5,183 nucleotides of DNA from Nanobdellota archaeon (lineage in GTDB: Archaea; Nanobdellota; Nanobdellia; SCGC-AAA011-G17; VGLX01). Shown piece by piece: positions 1 through 4,132 of the stretch. A program made the position numbers and the translations under genes. The stretch covers positions 1 through 5,183 of the forward strand of contig JAUYDG010000026.1 in assembly GCA_030691925.1 (NCBI GenBank), given 5' to 3'. Position 1 is the stretch's first letter. Every line of letters starts with the position of its first letter. The notes under the pieces are model-generated. The model searched no databases and was not told where the DNA came from. It saw nothing but the letters and a program-made list of their open reading frames with translations.

Positions 1-687
1 CATGCATATCGCCACGTCGGCGAAGTCTGTTTGCGAGATGAATTTGCACGCGCATATTAAGTTCATTGCTGCGTCTGAGCTTCCCCTGTCTGAGCTTCTT
101 TGTGAGCCTACCAGGATTACAGGTATCGGCAGGTCTTCGAGGATGAATGATAGTGCTGCTGAGGTGTAGTGCATCGTGTCTGTCCCTTGTGTTATGATTA
201 TACCGTCTGTTCCTTTTTTTACTTCTTTTTCTATTTCTTTGGCTATTAGGTTGTAGTGTGCGAATCTCATGTCGTCTGACATCATCTGTTTTACGAATCT
301 TGATTCTATGTTTGCTATTTCCTTGATTTCTGGGAATAGTGTAAGCATTTCTTCTGGTGAGAATTTGGCTATTACTCCGCCGGTTTTGTAGTCTACTGCG
401 CTGCTTATGGTGCCGCCCATGTGGAGTATAGATATGGTTTTCAGGCCTTTTTTCTTTATTATTTTTTCTTTTGGCTCTTTATTTATTTCTTTTTTATGTT
501 TTTCCAGGGTTTTTAGCTCTTTTACGCTTTTTTTGTCAAGGCCTATGTTGTAGCCGCTTTTCAGCTTGAGAGTTATAGTGTCCTTATGGGGCTGTGGCAT
601 TAGTATTCCGTTGTATGTTTCCGCATCTGTGGTTATTTCTACTTTGTCACCTGTCTGTGGCTGGCTTTTTTTCATATCTTTTTTCAT
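1..687 (-). CDS. gatD: Glu-tRNA(Gln) amidotransferase subunit D, N-terminal part (cut by window edge)
   Basis: GatD is the asparaginase-like subunit of the archaeal GatDE complex; it releases ammonia from Gln (or Asn) for conversion of Glu-tRNA(Gln) to Gln-tRNA(Gln) in the cytoplasm. The 229 visible codons are open to the left edge; family members are roughly 420-440 residues, so about half is present. Residues ~12-60 (GDKVEITTDAETYNGILM) match the small GatD N-terminal beta domain, then comes a lysine-rich linker (~60-82). The asparaginase domain starts at ISILHMGGTISS (85-96): T93 aligns with the nucleophile Thr12 of E. coli asparaginase II. GTDTM (168-172) supplies the second Thr-Asp pair (T169, D170), followed by YTSAALSF and VGSQRSSDRGSSDA (193-206). 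Two signature positions are changed: M90 (normally Thr) and Q167 (normally His). ATG at 687 is the first in-frame start; M5 (675) is an alternative, and no clear Shine-Dalgarno is visible. The partner gatE is not in the window. Confidence 0.93.
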   Translation of the reverse strand, partial: MKKDMKKSQPQTGDKVEITTDAETYNGILMPQPHKDTITLKLKSGYNIGLDKKSVKELKTLEKHKKEINKEPKEKIIKKKGLKTISILHMGGTISSAVDYKTGGVIAKFSPEEMLTLFPEIKEIANIESRFVKQMMSDDMRFAHYNLIAKEIEKEVKKGTDGIIITQGTDTMHYTSAALSFILEDLPIPVILVGSQRSSDRGSSDAAMNLICACKFISQTDFADVAICM

Positions 688-723
688 GTATTATTGATGC
701 TAAATAATGATTTATCTGCTGGA

Positions 724-734
724 ATATATATTTT
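724..734 (-). promoter_or_regulatory. possible proximal TATA box for gatD
   Basis: Read on the minus strand this is AAAATATATATT, preceded by CTAC. A start about 25 nt downstream would give a leader of only ~15 nt before the gatD ATG at 687, fitting the absence of a Shine-Dalgarno. It competes with the palindromic TATA at 744-759, which would give a leader of ~35 nt. The sequence alone does not decide between them. Confidence 0.35.
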
Positions 735-743
735 GTAGTTGAA

Positions 744-759
744 AAGTATTTAAATACTT
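744..759. promoter_or_regulatory. palindromic TATA box, possibly bidirectional
   Basis: AAGTATTTAAATACTT is a perfect 16-bp palindrome with an archaeal TATA-like core. On the plus strand it is preceded by GAAAAG, a good BRE-like purine run, predicting a plus-strand start near 778-784, just before the TTGGCG array. On the minus strand it could drive gatD with a start near 722-726, though the bases upstream on that strand are less BRE-like. Being symmetric it may serve both directions or be a protein site. Inference from motif only. Confidence 0.45.
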
Positions 760-784
760 GGTAAGATAATAAAATAATAGAAAG

Positions 785-906
785 TTTGGCAATTTAACAT
801 TCGACTTTGGTTTTATTTGGCGATAAAACCCAAGCACTTAACATTACAAGGAATTTGGCGTTAATTCCCAGTCTGGCGTACGTAGCTTAAGACTTGGCGA
901 TCTTAA
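785..906 (+). repeat. array of TTGGCG motifs, three in hairpin loops, upstream of ftsZ
   Basis: Five similar motifs occur at 786 (TTGGCA), 817 (TTGGCG), 855 (TTGGCG), 873 (CTGGCG) and 894 (TTGGCG). Three are centred in perfect inverted repeats whose arms differ in sequence. The first has GGTTTTAT 809-816 with ATAAAACC 823-830 and loop TTGGCG; it extends past one mismatch by CTT/AAG. The second has GGAATT 850-855 with AATTCC 863-868 and loop TGGCGTT. The third has TTAAGA 887-892 with TCTTAA 901-906 and loop CTTGGCGA. The copies at 786 and 873 have no convincing stem. TTAACATT also occurs twice (794-801, 838-845). A constant loop with changing but pairing arms suggests RNA structure, as a long ftsZ leader or separate small RNA from the TATA at 744-759; a multi-site DNA operator is the alternative. 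No known RNA family is recognised. No open reading frame of note lies here on the plus strand. Confidence 0.6.
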
Positions 907-919
907 ACTCGTTCTAAGA

Positions 920-958
920 GAGTATAAGACATGTAAGTTTATAAACATTATTATACTC
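920..958 (+). promoter_or_regulatory. probable ftsZ core promoter with flanking inverted repeat
   Basis: GTTTATAAAC (937-946) is a perfect palindrome and a strong archaeal TATA match, preceded by ATGTAA. A start about 25 nt downstream falls near 965-970, giving a ~40-nt A-rich leader to the ATG at 1007. Perfect 8-bp arms GAGTATAA (920-927) and TTATACTC (951-958) bracket the TATA box, so a dimeric regulator bound here would block or guide TBP/TFB. If this is the main promoter, the TTGGCG array lies upstream of the transcript rather than within it. Confidence 0.55.
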
Positions 959-990
959 AAAAAGATAAATCGAAACAAAAAAACCAAAAA

Positions 991-996
991 GGGGGA
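991..996 (+). promoter_or_regulatory. weak Shine-Dalgarno of ftsZ
   Basis: GGGGGA is the only purine/G run in an A-rich leader and ends 10 nt before the ATG at 1007. It matches the anti-Shine-Dalgarno only partly (no GGTG core) and is followed by a run of A, so initiation may also rely on the unstructured leader. It supports the choice of the 1007 ATG over the internal Met codons 11 and 15. Confidence 0.45.
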
Positions 997-1006
997 ACAA
1001 AAAAAA

Positions 1007-2080
1007 ATGGAATTTCTCGTGAAAAACGCGATAGAAATGCAAAAGCAAATGAAACCAGACGACCTGCTAATCGGGCAGGCAAACATAAAAGTGATTGGAT
1101 GTGGAGGCGGCGGCAGTAACATGGTGAACTGGCTGTACAAAAAAGGCATCCAAGGAGCGCAAATAGCCGCTATAAACACAGACAAACAGCACTTAGACAT
1201 GATGGACGTAGACAAGAAGATACTGATAGGGAGATCGCTGACAAAAGGGCTAGGATGCGGAGGATACCCGGAAAAAGGAAGAGAGGCAGCAAAAGAGAAT
1301 ATTCATGAGATCAGAGAGTTCTTGCAAGGCAGTGATATGGTATTCGTAACCGCCGGAATGGGCGGGGGCACAGGTACAGGAGCAGCGCCAGTCGTAGCAC
1401 AGATAGCCAGGGACATGGGATCAATTGTCATAGGCACAGTAACAATGCCATTTGACATAGAAAGGGCAAGAGTAGACAAAGCAGAATTCGGCCTATCCCA
1501 GCTAAGAGACGTCTCAGACACCGTAATCGTCATAGACAACAACAGGCTGGTAAACATAGCAGGAAACCTGCCTATACAGCAAGCATTCGCGGTAGCGAAC
1601 GAACTAGTCTCAACGATGATCAAAGGCATCGTGGAAATAATCGCTGTACCGTCACTAGTCAACCTGGACTACGCAGACGTGAAAGCAATAATGGCTAATG
1701 GTGACGTATCAGTAATCGGTATCGGTGAGTCAGACTCAGAGCACAGGGTGGAAGAAGCCGTTAAGAGAGCGCTAAGCAACCCTCTATTAGACGTAAGCTA
1801 TGAAGGAGCAACAGGGGCATTAATCCACGTAGCAGGCGGAAACGACCTGACACTGGACGAAGTGAGCAAGATAGGAGAACTGGTGACAGAGAGCCTGGAC
1901 CAAGACGCTAACGTCATATGGGGAGCAAGAGTAGACAACAACATGAACGGCAAAGTAAGAGTGATGACGATAATAACCGGTGTTAACTCACCATACATCC
2001 TGGGGAAAGTTGACCATTCAAGACCAAGTGCGGAGTCTATGAGGGTCAGCCACGAGCTTGGAATCGACTTAGTGAGGTGA
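1007..2080 (+). CDS. ftsZ: cell division GTPase FtsZ (complete, 357 aa)
   Basis: FtsZ is the tubulin-like GTPase that polymerises into the division ring at midcell. All landmark elements are present: the T1 glycine loop (IGCGGGGSN, 30-38), NTD at 57-59, the T3 loop TKGLGCGGYPEKG (79-91), the tubulin signature GGGTGTG (119-125), the TVTMPFDIE segment (144-152), IDNNRL (176-181) and the T7 catalytic loop NLDYAD (219-224) with both acidic residues. GIGESDSE (near 240), NPLLDV and GATGALIH resemble methanogen FtsZ1, but FtsZ1/FtsZ2 assignment is not settled here. After the core (ending about MTIITGV) a ~30-residue tail leads to ELGIDLVR, a short hydrophobic end like the tails by which FtsZ binds membrane anchors such as SepF (inference). 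There is no long linker. C84 and Y87 in T3 differ from the common GLGAGGNP. It stands alone, divergent from gatD and convergent with the RNase J gene, with its own promoter and terminator. Confidence 0.97.
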   Translation: MEFLVKNAIEMQKQMKPDDLLIGQANIKVIGCGGGGSNMVNWLYKKGIQGAQIAAINTDKQHLDMMDVDKKILIGRSLTKGLGCGGYPEKGREAAKENIHEIREFLQGSDMVFVTAGMGGGTGTGAAPVVAQIARDMGSIVIGTVTMPFDIERARVDKAEFGLSQLRDVSDTVIVIDNNRLVNIAGNLPIQQAFAVANELVSTMIKGIVEIIAVPSLVNLDYADVKAIMANGDVSVIGIGESDSEHRVEEAVKRALSNPLLDVSYEGATGALIHVAGGNDLTLDEVSKIGELVTESLDQDANVIWGARVDNNMNGKVRVMTIITGVNSPYILGKVDHSRPSAESMRVSHELGIDLVR

Positions 2081-2087
2081 TAATCAA

Positions 2088-2119
2088 AGGGCAGATAACC
2101 CCCTATATAAATTTGCCCT
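2088..2119 (+). other. hairpin just after the ftsZ stop
   Basis: AGGGCAGAT (2088-2096) pairs with ATTTGCCCT (2111-2119), nine pairs including one G-U, around a 14-nt loop that contains CTATATAA. It starts 7 nt after the stop codon and is not followed by a U-tract, so it is more likely a 3'-end stabilising structure than the terminator itself. Function inferred; it may be incidental. Confidence 0.35.
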
Positions 2120-2131
2120 CCCTTTAGTCTT

Positions 2132-2176
2132 TGCCAGTGCTTCCTCAAAAGAAGTGCTGGCGCTTTTTCTTTTTTT
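2132..2176 (+). terminator. ftsZ transcription terminator (hairpin plus U-tract)
   Basis: GCCAGTGCTT (2133-2142) pairs with AAGTGCTGGC (2152-2161), ten pairs with two G-U wobbles, around a 9-nt loop. A T-rich run at 2164-2176 (TTTTTCTTTTTTT) follows directly. The arrangement is a classical intrinsic terminator; in archaea the U-tract alone is usually sufficient. It lies about 50 nt past the ftsZ stop. Confidence 0.75.
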
Positions 2177-2195
2177 AAAAAATTCTTGAAGAATT
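2177..2195 (-). terminator. possible second terminator for the RNase J operon
   Basis: AATTCTTGAAGAATT (2181-2195) is a near-perfect inverted repeat, and on the minus strand it runs into six T residues (2182-2177). The stem is AT-rich with a tight loop, so it is weak. It sits back to back with the ftsZ terminator and may catch read-through from the opposite operon. Confidence 0.3.
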
Positions 2196-2234
2196 CTCTT
2201 GTAAAAGATATTATATTTTTTAAAGTGAAACTAT

Positions 2235-2240
2235 AAAAAA
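2235..2240 (-). terminator. U-tract terminator candidate after the RNase J gene
   Basis: On the minus strand six T residues occur 7 nt after the RNase J stop codon (2250-2248), in the context TTGTTTTTTATAG. Short U-tracts without hairpins are normal archaeal termination signals. No stem precedes it. Confidence 0.4.
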
Positions 2241-2247
2241 CAAGGCT

Positions 2248-3582
2248 TTAGACGTTGATGATGTTCCCGTCAGTAGTTATGTGGACATTTCTTCCTATAT
2301 CATAGCCTAGCTCTGTTGCCAGTTCCCCTAGCGATTCCAGCATGTGCTGCTCTCCATGTGCAGGTATTATATGCTCTGGGCAGGTCATTTTTATCAGGTC
2401 TCTTAGGTCTTCCCTTCCTGCGTGGCCTGATACGTGTATGTTTGAGAACAGCCTTGCGTTTTTGTGCTTTAGCTTCTCTTCTAATGCTTTTCTGTGGGCT
2501 ATATTTATCTCTGCTGGTATTACTTTGTTGCAGAATATTATGTGGTCTTCTTTTTGGAATTCGAAAGGCATCTGGTTTGTTGCCATTCTTTGCAGGACGC
2601 TTCCTGGCTCTCCTTGGCCGCCGGTGCATATTACCAGGTATTTGCTTCTTCCCTGTTTTTCTATCTCTTTCAGCTTCTTTTTTATATGCCTGGAGTATCC
2701 CAGTATTTCCGCCCTTTTTGAGAAGTTTATTAGCTTGAGGTTTTCTGCCGAGAGGATGTATTTCTGCATGCTCCTGCCGAGTATTACTATTTTCCTGTCC
2801 AGCTTCTCTCCGAAATCTATTATGCTTTTCAGCCTTGCTATGTGGCTTGCGAATGATGTGGTTACTATGAGGTTGTCTTCGTTTTCTGTGCTTAGAAGGA
2901 CGTCTTTTAACAGCTCTCTAGCTACTTTTTCTGATGGTGTTTTCCTCTCGTCATGGGCGTAGAGGCTTTCCACGATTAATGCTTTTATCCCTTCTTTTCC
3001 CAGCTCTTTCAGCCTTTTTATGTTCGGCTTGGTGCCGACTACAGGGTAGTTGTCGAACTTGAAATCGTTGGCATATAATACTACTCCCTCTTTGGTGTGA
3101 ACTGCCATCATCGTGCACTGCAGGGTTGAGTGCGTCATGCTTATGAACTCGATTTCTATGTTAGGGCCTACTTTTATGCTTGCGTTCGGCTGTATCGTCT
3201 TGAACTTGTTATCCACTTTTATCTGCTCATCCAGTATCATGGTCCTTAGCACTTCCAGCGTGTATGGCGTGCCGAAGACTGCTGCGTTGGGGAACATGCT
3301 GCTCATGTAAGGTACAGCGCCTATATGGTCGAGGTGGCAATGCCCTAGCGCTATCGCTTTCACTTTCTGTTTCCAGGCGTCTATCACTCTGTAGTCAGGT
3401 ATAGCACCTATTTTTCCCAGACCGTCTGTTGTTATCCCTTTGCGGTCCCCTCCTTCTTCTTCGAAGCTGATCAGGCTTGGCAGGTAGAATCCCATGTCTA
3501 GTATTACAGCTTCGTCGCCTATTTTTACGGCGGTCATGTTCTTGCCGACTTCCCTGAATCCGCCTACTGTCGCTATTTCCAT
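2248..3582 (-). CDS. rnj: archaeal RNase J, metallo-beta-lactamase/beta-CASP ribonuclease (complete, 444 aa)
   Basis: A cytoplasmic zinc ribonuclease; archaeal RNase J homologues are 5'-to-3' exonucleases acting in RNA decay and processing. The fold's motifs appear in order: D29 in VILDMG (motif 1), H81-C-H83-L-D85-H86 (motif 2), H151 in MTHSTLQC (motif 3) and D173 in YANDFKFD (motif 4). The inserted beta-CASP domain has E205 in LIVESLYA (motif A), H247 in SFASHIARL (motif B) and CTGGQGEPGS (319-328). HVSGHAGRED (383-392) and PAHGE (407-411) close the active site. Length equals the usual archaeal form of ~440-450 residues, without the C-terminal domain of bacterial RNase J. Motif 3 reads HSTLQC rather than the HSIPQS I expect for the family, a mild divergence. 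The ATG at 3582 follows the TGA of the upstream DUF192 gene after only 2 nt and lacks a clear Shine-Dalgarno, suggesting translational coupling. Confidence 0.93.
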   Translation of the reverse strand: MEIATVGGFREVGKNMTAVKIGDEAVILDMGFYLPSLISFEEEGGDRKGITTDGLGKIGAIPDYRVIDAWKQKVKAIALGHCHLDHIGAVPYMSSMFPNAAVFGTPYTLEVLRTMILDEQIKVDNKFKTIQPNASIKVGPNIEIEFISMTHSTLQCTMMAVHTKEGVVLYANDFKFDNYPVVGTKPNIKRLKELGKEGIKALIVESLYAHDERKTPSEKVARELLKDVLLSTENEDNLIVTTSFASHIARLKSIIDFGEKLDRKIVILGRSMQKYILSAENLKLINFSKRAEILGYSRHIKKKLKEIEKQGRSKYLVICTGGQGEPGSVLQRMATNQMPFEFQKEDHIIFCNKVIPAEINIAHRKALEEKLKHKNARLFSNIHVSGHAGREDLRDLIKMTCPEHIIPAHGEQHMLESLGELATELGYDIGRNVHITTDGNIINV

Positions 3583-3584
3583 TT

Positions 3585-3932
3585 TCAGAATCTTATCTTG
3601 TCCCCTATCTTTATATTATTTGTCATTCCTGTTTTCATCTCTATAATGTACTTTGCCGGCTTTTTAGGTATTGCTATTGGCGTGAATGGCTTTACATTCC
3701 TTCTTATGTCTACCACTTTTTTTTCCTTGTTGAGCCATAAGACGTCTATTGGGAAGAATACGAAGAGCATGTCTATCGTTGTTCCTGAAATGCTTTCTTC
3801 ATCCAGTGTGAATACCGCTGCTTGTTTCTTTTTTAGCGGTTTTGAGAATCTTAGACCTTTGAATCTTGAAAAAATATTTGTGTAGTGCTTTACATCATTT
3901 GCTAATATCACATCATTGTATAATAGTTTCAT
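3585..3932 (-). CDS. DUF192 (UPF0127) family protein, 115 aa
   Basis: A small single-domain protein of the DUF192 family (COG1430), whose biochemical role is not established. Family marks are SRFKGLRFSKPL (22-33, the usual RxxGLMFR element), TIDMLFVFFPIDVLWLNK (52-69, the central strand with its Met), a VVDIRRNVKPF segment, and AKYIIEM followed by GMTNNIKIGDKIRF at the C-terminus. Many bacterial members carry a signal peptide; none is seen here, so this one is probably cytoplasmic. Length is typical for the domain alone. It is the first gene of a probable two-gene operon: its TGA is 2 nt before the RNase J ATG. The start at 3932 has no Shine-Dalgarno; a TATA box about 70 nt upstream (4009-4002 on the minus strand) predicts a ~45-nt leader. 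Any functional link with RNase J is inference from position only. Confidence 0.85.
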   Translation of the reverse strand: MKLLYNDVILANDVKHYTNIFSRFKGLRFSKPLKKKQAAVFTLDEESISGTTIDMLFVFFPIDVLWLNKEKKVVDIRRNVKPFTPIAIPKKPAKYIIEMKTGMTNNIKIGDKIRF

Positions 3933-4001
3933 AAACTCTTTTTGAAGACTTTACAATCTTAAATGTTTCTGTCTGTTCTTTTTGAAAAGTGGTAAACAAC
4001 A

Positions 4002-4009
4002 TTTATATA
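4002..4009. promoter_or_regulatory. TATA box between the divergent DUF192 and surface-protein genes
   Basis: TTTATATA on the plus strand reads TATATAAA on the minus strand, both good archaeal TATA sequences. Minus-strand use predicts a start near 3977-3982 and a ~45-nt leader for the DUF192-RNase J operon; plus-strand use predicts a start near 4028-4032 and a ~100-nt leader for the surface protein. There is no other good TATA candidate for the minus-strand operon, so that assignment is firmer. Confidence 0.55.
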
Positions 4010-4053
4010 CCAGTAAGGTCCCCCATTTTACTAAGGCGCAAAAAAAACGGTGA

Positions 4054-4068
4054 TTTATATTATTTATA
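4054..4068 (+). promoter_or_regulatory. second TATA-like element, proximal to the surface-protein gene
   Basis: TTTATATTATTTATA lies downstream of an A-rich stretch ending AACGGTGA. A start ~25 nt further on falls near 4080-4085, exactly at the foot of the hairpin at 4082-4098, giving a ~50-nt leader. It may replace or supplement the TATA at 4002-4009. Confidence 0.4.
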
Positions 4069-4081
4069 CAAAAAAAGAAGT

Positions 4082-4098
4082 GAGTAACGAAGTTATTC
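4082..4098 (+). other. small leader hairpin before the surface-protein gene
   Basis: GAGTAAC (4082-4088) pairs with GTTATTC (4092-4098), seven pairs with one G-U, closed by a GAA triloop. If transcription starts near 4080 it would cap the 5' end of the mRNA. It could stabilise the message or be chance in AT-rich DNA. Confidence 0.3.
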
Positions 4099-4118
4099 TA
4101 AATAAAAAAATCTTTTAC

Positions 4119-4127
4119 GAGGTGAGG
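4119..4127 (+). promoter_or_regulatory. strong Shine-Dalgarno deciding a TTG start
   Basis: GAGGTGAGG contains GAGGTGA, a long match to the archaeal 16S 3' end, and ends 5 nt before TTG at 4133. An in-frame TAA at 4103 excludes any start further upstream, and no ATG or GTG follows before the hydrophobic signal segment. It is the strongest ribosome binding site in the window. Confidence 0.85.
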
Positions 4128-4132
4128 TTATC

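Noticed and set aside
785..906. Reading the TTGGCG array as a CRISPR
   Set aside because: Repeats are only ~6 bp, spacing is irregular (31, 38, 18, 21 bp) and the inverted arms differ from copy to copy.
781..1006. A tRNA or C/D-box RNA in the gatD-ftsZ intergenic region
   Set aside because: No GGTTCRA-type T arm with a fitting acceptor stem, and no RTGATGA/CTGA box pair on either strand by eye.
844..1215. Minus-strand open frame of 123 codons across the ftsZ start
   Set aside because: It overlaps the beginning of a certain ftsZ and its promoter; the product is low-complexity hydrophobic with no motif. Antisense shadow.
2097..2112. CTATATAAAT after ftsZ as a promoter for a small RNA
   Set aside because: It lies in the loop of the 2088-2119 hairpin and any transcript would run straight into the terminator at 2133-2176 within a few tens of bases.
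1303..2148. Two minus-strand open frames inside ftsZ (1303-1662, 1798-2148)
   Set aside because: Wholly or mostly antisense to conserved ftsZ codons, without recognisable protein features.
2300..2962. Several open frames on both strands within the RNase J gene (2300-2629, 2316-2738, 2342-2962, 2494-2721)
   Set aside because: All overlap conserved RNase J coding sequence; Cys/Phe/Leu-rich translations are typical antisense artefacts.
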